Counted from the stretch's first letter, positions 9,096 through 17,694 are shown. The stretch: DNA of 64,000 nt from an uncultured Lachnospiraceae bacterium (GCA_900544685.1 UQWA01000008.1:1-64000), one strand, 5' to 3'. The notes: generated by a model not told the origin, from the sequence alone. Made by a program: numbers and translations.

Positions 9096-10172
9096 ATGAA
9101 AAAACTAATTCTTTTTGAGCTACGGAAAGTATTTTCAAAGCGTTTATCTTTGATTGCTCTGGTTGGGATATTTTTGTTTTCTGCCTTGATTTCCTTTTCT
9201 GCCTATCAAAACAAATATGCTTCTGACGGTATGAATGCAGAAGGTTCGGGGAAAGCGGCAGTAGAAATTGATAAGAACATTGCCACGAAATACGAGGGAC
9301 TATTGACTGACAAAAAAGTACAGCAAATGATGAACGATTTTGCACCAACTCACGACCTGCATGGTCTCAATGCGGTTTATCTGTATCAAAATGCTACACA
9401 ATCCGCTGTTTTTTCGCGATTTTCAGATAAAGACGGAAAATGGAACGGATTAAGTGTTTCTGATGTATTCGGTGATGAAAAAATTAAAATTGGTTATGTG
9501 GATGGTTGGCTTTCCACCAGCCGAAACATGGTACGGGTTTTTGTCGCGCTTGTTCTTGCAGTTATCGTTATGCTTGTTCCGATTTTTTCTAGTGAGTATG
9601 AGGGTGTTGACAATATCATATTAACAAGCAAGTACGGCAAATCAAAATGCGCTACTGCCAAGGTGACTGCAGGTATTCTCATAGCAATTCTGACTACCAC
9701 GATGATAGCAGTTTTTAATCTGCTTCTTGCCTGTGCTTTTTATGGAACGGAAGGACTGGATTGCAGCATTCTATTTGCCTCCAGCGACTATGTTGAAGCG
9801 TTTATCCCTTTTAATATTACCTGCGGTACGCTGCTGAAATATCAAATCATGTTGGTGTTTACTTCTACCCTTAGTGTTACAGGAATTACATTGTTCCTGT
9901 CTGCAATCAGTAAAAATCAAATCGTGGCTTTTGTTGCGACGATGACAATCGTATTTTTTCCAGTTTTGCTGCCGATTACAGAAGTAAATCCATTGTTCCG
10001 GTTAGTAGGGCTTCTTCCCATCTATCATGTTTTAGCAGTTTCACTTCTGTCGGTGGAACAAATGAGCAACGGTATGTTGTATGCGATATGGGCAATTCCG
10101 GCGGCGTTCATCTTTTTAGGAATTGGTACATTTTTTTCTCGTCGTATGTTTGCAAAACATCAAGTCATATGA
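9096..10172 (+). CDS. ABC-2 type permease
   Basis: 358 residues. TM1 is at about 17-36, followed by an external loop of about 100 residues and five further hydrophobic segments (about 145-355), the ABC-2 layout. The ribosome site is weak (GGTGTG). It is the last gene of the regulator/kinase/ATPase/permease unit; no clear terminator follows. The base composition matches the three genes upstream, supporting transfer of the four as a block. Confidence 0.88.
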   Translation: MKKLILFELRKVFSKRLSLIALVGIFLFSALISFSAYQNKYASDGMNAEGSGKAAVEIDKNIATKYEGLLTDKKVQQMMNDFAPTHDLHGLNAVYLYQNATQSAVFSRFSDKDGKWNGLSVSDVFGDEKIKIGYVDGWLSTSRNMVRVFVALVLAVIVMLVPIFSSEYEGVDNIILTSKYGKSKCATAKVTAGILIAILTTTMIAVFNLLLACAFYGTEGLDCSILFASSDYVEAFIPFNITCGTLLKYQIMLVFTSTLSVTGITLFLSAISKNQIVAFVATMTIVFFPVLLPITEVNPLFRLVGLLPIYHVLAVSLLSVEQMSNGMLYAIWAIPAAFIFLGIGTFFSRRMFAKHQVI

Positions 10173-10335
10173 ATGAAAAGAAATTCAAATATCGTATTTA
10201 TTTATGTTCATAACATAATTAAAGTACTCTCTGATTATTTATAAAAACTGTTATTGAAAAAAGGGAGTGTTTCTCAGTATAATATTCTGTATTGGGAAAT
10301 GTTAGTTAAAAGTATATAAGTAATTGGAGGTTATT

Positions 10336-11211
10336 ATGGATCAAGCACATTTAAAGAAGGCAGGTACAGTTGCAACGGTTATTTTGGGAAATGTTTTCTA
10401 TGCCTTTGTAATCAGACTTTTTCTTTTGCCGGGGAATCTGATGACGGGAGGAACAACCGGTATCGGTCTGGTAGTGAAGCATTTTACAGGAGCATCAATT
10501 TCTGGGTTTGTCTTAGTGTTTAATATTGTGATGTTACTAGTTGGATGGACGCTTCTTGGCAAGAAATTTGCACTGACAACAGTTATCAGTTCTTTTACTT
10601 ATCCAATCGCATTGGAAGCGGCCAATCATATTTTCGGTGATCTGGTGATTACGACTGATCCAATGCTGAATACCATATTTGCCGGACTTGGAATCGGGAT
10701 TGGTCTGGGGATTGTGATTCGAACGGGAGCTTCTACAGGAGGTATGGATATTCCGCCGTTGGTATTGAATAAGTATTTTCGCATCCCAGTATCAGTTAGT
10801 TTAAATGTATTTGATATGTTGATCCTGGTTCTGCAGATTGTATATAATCCTCCAGAGCGCGTTTTATACGGTGTGTTGTTGGTTATGATTTATACAACAG
10901 TGTTGGACAAGGTACTGATGATGGGAAATACCAAGACGGAAGTGAAGGTTATTAGTAGTCAGGTGGAAGAAATACGTCAGGCGATTCTTGCACAGGTAGA
11001 CAGAGGTGTGACGATGTTGTACGGAGAAGGCGGATATCGGCAGGAACAAACGCAGATTGTGTTGAGTATTGTATCTAATCGTGAGCTTCCACAGGTTGAG
11101 AAATTAATCAGACATATTGATCCAGAGGCTTTTATGATTGTTAGCAGAGTTACAGAAGTGCGCGGAAGAGGATTCTCATTGAGTAAACATTACGGAGAAG
11201 AGGAAGCGTGA
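10336..11211 (+). CDS. YitT-family membrane protein
   Basis: 291 residues from the ATG at 10336, with TTGGAGG 5 nt upstream. About five membrane segments occupy residues 10-190, including the conserved LFLLPGNLMTGGTTGIGLVVKH and GTGAST-type glycine-rich stretches of the YitT/DUF161 family. A soluble DUF2179 domain follows at about 215-280 (TMLYGEGGY motif). Function in this family is not established. A strong terminator follows at 11292, so it is a monocistronic unit or the last gene of one. Confidence 0.9.
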   Translation: MDQAHLKKAGTVATVILGNVFYAFVIRLFLLPGNLMTGGTTGIGLVVKHFTGASISGFVLVFNIVMLLVGWTLLGKKFALTTVISSFTYPIALEAANHIFGDLVITTDPMLNTIFAGLGIGIGLGIVIRTGASTGGMDIPPLVLNKYFRIPVSVSLNVFDMLILVLQIVYNPPERVLYGVLLVMIYTTVLDKVLMMGNTKTEVKVISSQVEEIRQAILAQVDRGVTMLYGEGGYRQEQTQIVLSIVSNRELPQVEKLIRHIDPEAFMIVSRVTEVRGRGFSLSKHYGEEEA

Positions 11212-11291
11212 TGAATATAGAGGCATATTAAGAAATTATGAATGCCGTAACCGACATATAATAGATCGAAACAGGAGAAGAAGAATCGAGG

Positions 11292-11322
11292 AATCGCTAC
11301 AAAATTTTTGTAGCGATTTTTT
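11292..11322 (+). terminator. Intrinsic terminator after the YitT gene
   Basis: A 12-bp stem, AATCGCTACAAA (11292-11303) pairing with TTTGTAGCGATT (11307-11318), is followed by a T run. Confidence 0.85.
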
Positions 11323-11487
11323 GTCTCTTCAGTCTGAATACGCTGTTTCGGTTCTAAATTTCCAACTCATTCAACTTTTTTCCAAATTATTTAATATAAA
11401 TGGAACAAAATTGCATTTTCATGCATCTAATAGATAGAACATGAAAAATGTTCCTGTACGTACAGACAAAAAGAAAGGGGCAGTTAA
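11323..11487. other. Intergenic leader of the ECF sigma operon with two small dyads
   Basis: The AT-rich leader contains TGCAT-tttc-ATGCA (11411-11424) and GAACAT-gaaa-ATGTTC (11448-11463). These may be operator sites or short hairpins in the 5' leader of the sigma-factor operon. No clear housekeeping promoter is seen, which would fit an autoregulated ECF promoter, but that is inference. Confidence 0.4.
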
Positions 11488-12003
11488 GTGGATGATTTAG
11501 TAAGTAAAGCAAAAAAAGGAGATCCGGATGCCTTTACGGATCTGATACAGTCACAGATGAAGAACATGTACAAAACAGCCAGATCTATTTTATCCCAGGA
11601 TGCTGATGTGGCAGATGCTATTTCAGAGACCATACTGATATGTTGGGAGCGGTTGGGGAGTCTAAAATATAACAGTTATTTTCGAACCTGGATGACAAGG
11701 ATATTGATTAATAAATGCTATGAGTTGATTCGAAAAAACAGGAATATCACTGTTGATGCAGAGTTTCCAGAGCAGGGATATCAGGAAATAGCATATGAAA
11801 ATATTGAATGGAAGGAGACTTTAGATTCCATTTCAGAAAAATACCGGCTGGTGATGATGCTTCATTATGTGGAAGGATTTACGGTCAGTGAAATTAGTCA
11901 GATACTGGAAATATCAGAAGGAACCGTAAAGAGCCGGCTGGCAAGAGGGCGTGACAGCCTGAGGGATAGCTATGAATTGCGGCAGAGGAGGGCAAACATA
12001 TGA
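11488..12003 (+). CDS. ECF-type RNA polymerase sigma factor
   Basis: 171 residues with a GTG start and AAAGGGG 7 nt upstream. Region 2 occupies about 10-75 (DPDAFTDLI ... DVADAISETILICWERL). Region 4 is a helix-turn-helix at about 115-165 (YVEGFTVSEISQILEISEGTVKSRLARGR). No SnoaL or other extension is present. The stop overlaps the ATG of the DUF4179 gene (ATGA), so the sigma factor is made together with its probable anti-sigma partner. The regulon is unknown; self-regulation is typical of the group. Confidence 0.93.
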   Translation: MDDLVSKAKKGDPDAFTDLIQSQMKNMYKTARSILSQDADVADAISETILICWERLGSLKYNSYFRTWMTRILINKCYELIRKNRNITVDAEFPEQGYQEIAYENIEWKETLDSISEKYRLVMMLHYVEGFTVSEISQILEISEGTVKSRLARGRDSLRDSYELRQRRANI

Positions 12004-13184
12004 GCAGGAATGATACTATCTATACATTACAGCAGGATATCGAAATACCGAAAATCGTAACGGACAAAGTAAATAAGACATTTGAACAGATCAGAAAGGA
12101 TGCCGATATGAAAAATGACAAAATGGTTACATACCACAAACCGGAAAGAAAATGCAGAAAGAGATATATGGTAATTGCACTGGCAGCAACCCTGGCAGTA
12201 GGAACAGCAACAGCCTATGCAGCATATACCGGATGGAGTAAAGGTCTAAAAGAAGAACTGCGTATTTCCGAGGATCAGCAGAATCATATGGAGGAAAATG
12301 GAATGGCGGCATTTTCCGATGCAACCGTGACCGATGCAGGCGTGACAGTGACTGCACAGCAGAGCATTACGGATAATTACTATACCTATCTTTCCTTTAA
12401 GATAGACGGTTATTCGGTGGAACAGGGAGTTCAGCCAGATTTTGAAACTATATCTGTTACAGTGGATGGACAGGATGATTTCAGTTGGGGAGGCAGTTTC
12501 TACAATGGAATGATATCAGATGAGAATGGAATGGCAGTTCATGCTGACGGATCAGAACTGGAGACAGAGGAAGATGGTTCCATTATCGAAAATTACGTGA
12601 TGGATGATGGCAGTCTGGAATACCATATGGTACTGGCCAAGAGTGATGAAAAAGGCTTTTTTATGGGAAAGAATCTGCATGTGGAATTTAAAAATCTTGG
12701 AACTGTGGCAAAAGCAGACTATACACCGGATATTGATGGAACATGGGCACTGGATATGACGCTTGGTGGTGCAGATGTATCCAGATTCACAGAAACGGAA
12801 CAGAAGTTGGGAGATTCTGGGGCAACTGTGACCGGTGTGGAACTCTCTCCGGTATCTATCCGTGTGTCTTATGATTTTCCACGGATTGAAAAAAATGAGG
12901 AATATGAAGATGAAAATGGAGAAACGCAGGTAACTACATATTATGAAGAAGCACCAATGGTCAGCGGAGTAAAATATAAGGATGGGACAACCATCATGAA
13001 TCTGTATGGAGGACCTGGAACAGAAGGATATATTTCAGAAGACAGTGATGAATATATCTCAAGCTTTGCATTTGACCGTGTGATAGATCCAGATCAGGTT
13101 GCGTCTGTACTTTTCTATAAAACAACAAATGGCAATGGAGACGTGACAGAAGAACCAGAATATTATGAAGTAGCAGTGAAATAA
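12000..13184 (+). CDS. DUF4179 membrane protein, probable anti-sigma factor
   Basis: 394 residues, sharing ATGA with the sigma gene. A cytoplasmic segment of about 54 residues is followed by one membrane helix at about 55-75 and a large extracellular region rich in Asp, Glu, Gly and beta-type sequence with immunoglobulin-like character. This layout and the overlap with an ECF sigma gene fit an anti-sigma factor that releases the sigma factor on an envelope signal. No zinc-binding HxxxCxxC motif is visible in the cytoplasmic part, so it is not of the ZAS class. Confidence 0.8.
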   Translation: MSRNDTIYTLQQDIEIPKIVTDKVNKTFEQIRKDADMKNDKMVTYHKPERKCRKRYMVIALAATLAVGTATAYAAYTGWSKGLKEELRISEDQQNHMEENGMAAFSDATVTDAGVTVTAQQSITDNYYTYLSFKIDGYSVEQGVQPDFETISVTVDGQDDFSWGGSFYNGMISDENGMAVHADGSELETEEDGSIIENYVMDDGSLEYHMVLAKSDEKGFFMGKNLHVEFKNLGTVAKADYTPDIDGTWALDMTLGGADVSRFTETEQKLGDSGATVTGVELSPVSIRVSYDFPRIEKNEEYEDENGETQVTTYYEEAPMVSGVKYKDGTTIMNLYGGPGTEGYISEDSDEYISSFAFDRVIDPDQVASVLFYKTTNGNGDVTEEPEYYEVAVK

Positions 13185-13248
13185 GTTGGAAATGACACAA
13201 ATCTCACAGTATGAGCTTGTGTTTTATAAGGACTATAACAGGATATGA

Positions 13249-13277
13249 TTTGAGGGGCAGTAGTAAAGCCCCTCAAA
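13249..13277. terminator. Hairpin between convergent anti-sigma and BlaR1-like genes
   Basis: TTTGAGGGGC (13249-13258) pairs perfectly with GCCCCTCAAA (13268-13277) across a 9-nt loop. It lies between the ends of two convergent genes and can serve both; the following U tract is weak on either strand. Confidence 0.65.
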
Positions 13278-13298
13278 AATTTCAACGGTAAAAGAGAA

Positions 13299-14969
13299 TT
13301 ACGATCCCAATTTCCCAGCAAGAAAGATACTGGTCGGACCATTTGCACCGCCTATGACAGCAGCAGATGCAAGATCATCTTCTGTTGTCGATTCATCCGG
13401 TTCATCGGTTGAGCTGTTTTCCTCCGTGACAGAATCACCATAAGATACTTCAGGGATTTGAAGTTCAGTCAGTTTTCCGTTTTCATCTCTCAGGGTGAAA
13501 AGAAAGACAACGGAATCATCCTCCAGAGGAGTTGCGTTTTCTGTAAGAATTTCTGTTTCAGTTTCATGTGTTTGCTCAGAATCATCATCAGGCGTATCTT
13601 CTTCATCATATTTGTCGGAATCGTATATATTAGAAATGAACACATCGGAAGTAACTGTTTCACCATCAAAAGTAAAATAGTTTTTATCTTCATAAAGTAA
13701 AACATTGGTTTCATTTATAAAGTCTTCCAAAAATACCACACTTTTTCCCTGGTACATCAGTGAATCACTGGTTTTATCATAAGTCAGCCCAAGTTTCTCA
13801 TATTCCGGATAGTAAGGAGAATGCATCAGCTCATCGGCAGAAGAGTAATGCTCTGAAATTTCCAGTTCGCCCATTTCGTAAGCAATGTCGGAATCCGAAG
13901 ATGATTCTGTCTGCGCTTCGGTGGAGTCTTTTTTTGCAGTAATGTCGGTTGTACTGTTTCCGGCAAATACGGTTATGGAAGAACAAAGTAAAACAGCACT
14001 TAATGTAATACTTAAGAATCCTTTTTTTCTGTAATTCATAATAGACACAATCCTTTCTTTTACGGCGGTCTGTCCAAAGCCGCTGTTCATAATTGACGGT
14101 GTTTGATTTTGTTCCATAAAAGTAATTAAGGTAAGGGCATAAGATTCCCTGTTCTGACTTCCGAGGAAAGACAGAACAGCTTCATCGCAGGAAAGTTCCA
14201 GATCACGGAAAAAGACTGTCATCCAGATCCAGACAAGAGGAGAGAACCAGTGAATGCAGACACAGAAAAGAGCAAATATTTTACGCAGGTTGTCCCGATG
14301 CTGTATATGCATGGCTTCATGAAGCAGAATGAGATCCAGTCCGGACGTATCCTCACTTCGCATAGATTTTGGCAAAACAATACTGCAATGAAAAAATCCA
14401 AAGGTCACAGGGGATGTGATCTGGTCAGAGTAAAAAAGTGGCAGTGAAAAGCTGCGGCCGTTGCAAGTCACAATCCTGGTATCAAGCGGCAATGCCTGAC
14501 GTAGAATCCGGTATTCCTTCCACAGTCTGTGAGAAAAGACTGCTGCAGTGAAAAGAATACCGCTTATCCAGAAGAGAAACAGCCCAGGAGTTTTAAAACT
14601 GAAAAAAGCTGCCAGCTGTTTCGAAAAAGTTTCTAATGATGGCATTGTACCGGTGACAGAATTTCCGTCCAAACCTTTCGATATTGTTTTGCCCGTATTC
14701 TGGGAAGAATTTGCAGCCCAAGAATGTTCGGAAGCTGTCGAAACCGGATCAGACTCTTTTTCGGAAAACATCTTCATAATACCTGTGACTGTTGGTATCT
14801 GTGACGGAAATACGTCAAACTGCAGCGGAAACAGGAGACGAAGTATCACGATCATACTCAGCCATACAAAACATCTTCTCGACAGTATTCTGCCGCAAAA
14901 GTGTCGAAGCAGTAATATCACCAGAATCAGGAAACTGGCTGTGAGATTCATTGATAATAACTGTCTCAT
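13299..14969 (-). CDS. M56-family (BlaR1-like) membrane metalloprotease with unusual C-terminus
   Basis: 556 residues, with GGAGG 10 nt upstream of the start. The membrane part has helices near 8-25, 32-52, 128-148 and 318-336, and the zinc protease site H217-E-x-x-H221 in a cytoplasmic loop. In BlaR1 such a protease cleaves the BlaI repressor after signal capture outside. Here the extracellular part (337-556) has no penicillin-binding Ser-x-x-Lys domain; it is acidic, low complexity (EDTPDDDSEQTHETETE), and ends in IGGANGPTSIFLAGKLGS. That ending resembles the GGADGPT motif of Na+-translocating decarboxylase beta subunits. It lies 22 nt after blaI in one operon. Confidence 0.88.
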   Translation of the reverse strand: MRQLLSMNLTASFLILVILLLRHFCGRILSRRCFVWLSMIVILRLLFPLQFDVFPSQIPTVTGIMKMFSEKESDPVSTASEHSWAANSSQNTGKTISKGLDGNSVTGTMPSLETFSKQLAAFFSFKTPGLFLFWISGILFTAAVFSHRLWKEYRILRQALPLDTRIVTCNGRSFSLPLFYSDQITSPVTFGFFHCSIVLPKSMRSEDTSGLDLILLHEAMHIQHRDNLRKIFALFCVCIHWFSPLVWIWMTVFFRDLELSCDEAVLSFLGSQNRESYALTLITFMEQNQTPSIMNSGFGQTAVKERIVSIMNYRKKGFLSITLSAVLLCSSITVFAGNSTTDITAKKDSTEAQTESSSDSDIAYEMGELEISEHYSSADELMHSPYYPEYEKLGLTYDKTSDSLMYQGKSVVFLEDFINETNVLLYEDKNYFTFDGETVTSDVFISNIYDSDKYDEEDTPDDDSEQTHETETEILTENATPLEDDSVVFLFTLRDENGKLTELQIPEVSYGDSVTEENSSTDEPDESTTEDDLASAAVIGGANGPTSIFLAGKLGS

Positions 14970-14991
14970 TATTATAGTACCTCCATCTGAT

Positions 14992-15351
14992 TTATTTCAG
15001 CTTGTTGACCAGTTCTTTTAATTCAGAGATCTCCTCTTTGGAAAGTTTGTCTTCTGAAAGAAAAGCAGAAAAAAACTGCATTTTAGAACCATCAAAAAGT
15101 TTATTGATCAGTTCATTGGTTTCTGCTTTCTGTATCTGCTCCCTGGTAATCAGCGCTTTGCAGAAAAACTTTGGTTCCTGTCGTTCAATTGCGCCTTTTT
15201 CGATACACTTTTTGATCACGGTGTAGGTGGTATTCCGGTTCCAGCCAATTTCTTCTTTTAGGATTTCTGCAATTTGGCCTGCATGCAGATTTCCCTCCCG
15301 CCATAATACTTCCATTACTTTTTGTTCAGAATCAAATAATTTAACGTTCAT
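14992..15351 (-). CDS. BlaI/MecI/CopY-family repressor
   Basis: 119 residues. An N-terminal winged helix (LFDSEQKVMEVLWREGNLHAGQIAEIL ... NTTYTVIKKCIEKGAI) matches the penicillinase repressor family, and a C-terminal helical part mediates dimerisation. It should bind the 50-bp palindrome at 15375-15424 that covers its own promoter, and be cleaved by the M56 protease encoded 22 nt downstream. Start chosen from GAAGGGAG upstream. No beta-lactamase gene is nearby, so the regulated function beyond self-control is unknown. Confidence 0.93.
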   Translation of the reverse strand: MNVKLFDSEQKVMEVLWREGNLHAGQIAEILKEEIGWNRNTTYTVIKKCIEKGAIERQEPKFFCKALITREQIQKAETNELINKLFDGSKMQFFSAFLSEDKLSKEEISELKELVNKLK

Positions 15352-15374
15352 TTAAAAACTCCCTTCATGCATGA

Positions 15375-15424
15375 AATGACTACTGAAATAGTAATCATAT
15401 GATTATACTACTACAATAGTCATT
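15375..15424. promoter_or_regulatory. 50-bp palindromic operator of the BlaI-like repressor
   Basis: The segment is an imperfect palindrome centred on ATCATATGAT (15395-15404). Each half holds a smaller dyad: TACTGAAATAGTA and ACTACTACAATAGT, i.e. two TACT/AGTA sites about 27 bp apart. It overlaps the -10 element of the blaI promoter, the expected place for autorepression by two repressor dimers. Confidence 0.75.
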
Positions 15425-15433
15425 TTGTGTCAA
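15405..15433 (-). promoter_or_regulatory. Promoter of the blaI-blaR1-like operon
   Basis: Read on the minus strand: TTGACA (15433-15428), 17-nt spacer, TAGTAT (15410-15405). The spacer and -10 lie inside the palindromic operator. Confidence 0.7.
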
Positions 15434-15744
15434 GTATAGTTTTTAAAATCGAAAATGGAATGACAGGATGAATGGGTATAGCGGATATAATCTCCATAGA
15501 CTTTATTTCTAAAATTTCTCATAGCATACTTAATTTTTCTTAAAAAGACTATCATAAAAAAATATCATTTTGTGCATGTTTTGTTCAATATAATTCATAT
15601 GAATTTGAGATAAAAATAGCTATAATATTTATACGTAAGATTGATGCGACAGCCCCGTTGCTATTTATGGGGGAGAAGACTGAGCAACATTTGCATGGAA
15701 GGTAACGGATAATTCGTATAAGAATATTAGGGGGATAAATAGAA
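15434..15744. other. AT-rich intergenic region upstream of the excisionase gene
   Basis: About 310 nt with no gene I can support. An open stretch at 15640-15705 reads KIDATAPLLFMGEKTEQHLHG and then stops; it has no start codon with a ribosome site and may be a decayed fragment or a conserved element leader. The region probably carries the excisionase promoter; a TATAAT (15621-15626) is present without a well-spaced -35. Confidence 0.4.
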
Positions 15745-15927
15745 ATGAATGATAAGGTATTGCTATCCATATCGGAAGCAGCGGAACTGTTTGGTATTGG
15801 TCAGCACCGTCTGCGGAAAATTTTAAGTGATGATTATGAGTGTAAATATCATCTTATGGTCGGGCGGGTGATCAGAATTAAAAGGAAGCCATTTGAAGAG
15901 TATATCAACAGGGTGGAGCAGGTATAA
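15745..15927 (+). CDS. xis: Tn916-type excisionase
   Basis: 60 residues with TTAGGGGGAT upstream of the ATG. The sequence LSISEAAELFGIGQHRLRKIL followed by GRVIRIKRKPFEEYI matches the winged-helix excisionase of Tn916-like conjugative transposons ([21 protein letters not shown] ... IQIKRKQFEK). Excisionase bends the element ends and steers the integrase to excise. It appears intact, but its integrase partner downstream is broken. The 57-bp hairpin repeat copy B starts on its last base. Confidence 0.88.
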   Translation: MNDKVLLSISEAAELFGIGQHRLRKILSDDYECKYHLMVGRVIRIKRKPFEEYINRVEQV

Positions 15928-15983
15928 TATCGACAAAGTATCTCGGATGTGTTATGATAAATAATGCATTCGGGGTACTTTTT
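15927..15983 (+). repeat. 57-bp hairpin repeat, copy B, between xis and int
   Basis: Homologous to 6167-6223 (51 of 57 identical). The stem GTATCTCGGATGTGTTA (15938-15954) pairs with TAATGCATTCGGGGTAC (15962-15978). Positions that differ from copy A inside the stem keep pairing through G-U wobbles, and a CTTTTT run follows. It would terminate or attenuate transcription between excisionase and integrase. Confidence 0.8.
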
Positions 15984-16044
15984 TATTCATGATAATGGAA
16001 TGCTCGAGAATCGGCAGTCTATTATATAAGGAGGATCTCGAATC

Positions 16045-16925
16045 ATGGCAAATAAAACAGCAAATACCAAACACAAACCAGTAAGACGCGCACTGCGGGC
16101 AAATGAATACTATAATCCAAAGACGAAGCGATATGAATACCATTATATAGATGCCTTTGGAAAGAAAAGAGTAGTGAGCTCTTACATATTGGAAGCTACA
16201 GATCAGGTTCCAAAAGGAAAACGGGCAGGACAAAGCCTGCGGGAAAAGGAAGCAGAGGTAAACGCCAAACTAGTAAATAATCTCGATATTGATGGATCAA
16301 AACTAACTTTTGTTCAAAAGATGCTCACAGTGTACACTGTTATAATATGATCTACATCTTATTCTGGACAGGCATGAGAGCATCGGAATTGTGTGGGCTG
16401 ACACTGGGTAATATTGATTTCGAAAATCACTCTATAAGGGTTGAAAAGCAGTTACAATGCATCAATCATACCCATGTGGTTGTGAAAACCAAAACACAAA
16501 ATAGTGTTAGAAATATTCCAATGACTGACGGAGTATATAAATGTTTTAAAGATGTTGTGGAAAAGCGTTATCTGAGAGGCGATATCGAACCAGTGCGTTA
16601 TGATGAGCGTGGCAATGCTTATGAAGGGTTTGTATTTCTTGCTACAAGAAGCAGAAAAACGATAGTTCGTGCACATGTAGAGGAATACCTGGGTAACTGC
16701 ATCAAGCGGTTCAATAATGCTAATCCGGAGAATCCTATTCGAAAGTTTGAGCCACATATTTGCAGACATACATTTGCTACCAATATGCAGAGACTGCCAT
16801 TAAAAACACTGCAGTCAGTGCTTGGACATGGAGACGTCAGGACAACCATGACACATTATGTTGATCCAAGTCCAAGTGCCCAGCAGTTGGCAGAAATCAA
16901 TGCGGTAGCCAGCACTATCTGCTAA
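16045..16925 (+). pseudogene. int: Tn916-type tyrosine integrase with internal deletion
   Basis: Two pieces in different frames. The piece at 16045-16350 (101 aa, AAGGAGGAT upstream) encodes the arm-binding domain (YHYIDAFGKKRVVSSYILEATDQVPKGKR, as in Tn916 Int) and then ends in a frame-shifted tail. The piece at 16347-16925 (192 aa) encodes the catalytic domain from GMRASELCGLTLG on, with the active-site Arg, HICRHTF (H-x-x-R), LGHGDVRTTMTHY (His and nucleophile Tyr). Tn916 Int is about 405 residues; the core-binding domain and the start of the catalytic domain, about 110-150 residues, are missing near 16320-16350. Recombinase activity is probably lost. Confidence 0.85.
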
Positions 16926-16964
16926 TTAGTACGAAAAATAACGTACTAAAAATATACTAATTAG
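16922..16964. repeat. Nested inverted repeats after the integrase remnant
   Basis: CTAATTAGTA (16922-16931) is inverted at TACTAATTAG (16955-16964), and within it TAGTACG (16927-16933) is inverted at CGTACTA (16942-16948). The AT-rich segment that follows (to about 16990, with TTTGCTAAATAAAATG) is the kind of sequence where a Tn916-type element end would lie. The exact attachment site cannot be set without an empty-site comparison. Confidence 0.5.
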
Positions 16965-17078
16965 TTTGCTAAATAAAATGTAATTAGATGCAATAAAAAG
17001 TAATGAAACAGGCGTTAAATGATACGAATAATCGTTGATTTTACCGAAAAAACACCTGTTTAGAGGAGAAAAATAATT

Positions 17079-17693
17079 ATGATTGGAATTATCGACTATG
17101 ACGCAGGTAATCTGCGTAGTGTGGAAAAGGCATTGCAGTATCTTGGAAAAGAGACGATCGTGACGCGCGATTCGGAGCAGATCCGTAAGGCAGATAAGGT
17201 GATTCTTCCGGGAGTAGGTGCTTTTGGTGATGCCATGAAAAAGTTACAGGAGTATCATCTGGATACGTTAATTCGTGAGATTGCAGACAGCGGGAAGCCA
17301 CTTCTTGGAATTTGTCTGGGACTGCAGCTTCTGTTTGAAGAGAGCGAAGAGAGTCAGGGAGTGAAGGGACTTGGAATTTTAGAGGGAAAGATTAAAAGAA
17401 TTCCAGAAGAAAAAGGGCTGAAAGTGCCACATATCGGATGGAATTCCCTGCATCTGGAACATAACGGCAGACTGTTTCATAATATTCCGGAGAACAGTTA
17501 TGTGTATTTTGTACATTCTTATTATCTTGAAGCAAAAGACCCTGAGATCGTAAAGGCTTCTACAGAGTATGGTGTGCACATTCATGCATCTGTAGAGAAA
17601 AATAACCTGTTTGCCTGTCAGTTTCATCCGGAAAAAAGCAGTGAAACAGGTTTGCAGATTTTGAAGAATTTTGCAGAACTAGAGGAGAAATAA
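17079..17693 (+). CDS. hisH: Imidazole glycerol phosphate synthase, glutaminase subunit
   Basis: 204 residues. A class I glutamine amidotransferase with the nucleophile Cys in GICLGLQLLFE and the His/Glu dyad in CQFHPEKS near the C-terminus; IDYDAGNLRSV is the usual HisH start. It feeds ammonia to HisF, encoded 1 nt downstream, in histidine and purine-intermediate formation. AGAGGAG precedes the ATG. The rest of a his operon is absent; the degraded integrase element lies just upstream. Confidence 0.97.
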   Translation: MIGIIDYDAGNLRSVEKALQYLGKETIVTRDSEQIRKADKVILPGVGAFGDAMKKLQEYHLDTLIREIADSGKPLLGICLGLQLLFEESEESQGVKGLGILEGKIKRIPEEKGLKVPHIGWNSLHLEHNGRLFHNIPENSYVYFVHSYYLEAKDPEIVKASTEYGVHIHASVEKNNLFACQFHPEKSSETGLQILKNFAELEEK

Positions 17694-17694
17694 G

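Noticed and set aside
13249..13277. Regulatory hairpin specific to the BlaR1-like gene
   Set aside because: Its position between two convergent stops is explained by simple transcription termination.
15640..15705. Small gene upstream of xis (KIDATAPLLFMGEKTEQHLHG)
   Set aside because: No start codon with a ribosome site; it may be a decayed fragment.
16922..16990. Exact attachment site (attR) of the transposon
   Set aside because: No matching direct repeat was found at the other side by eye, so a precise site cannot be supported.
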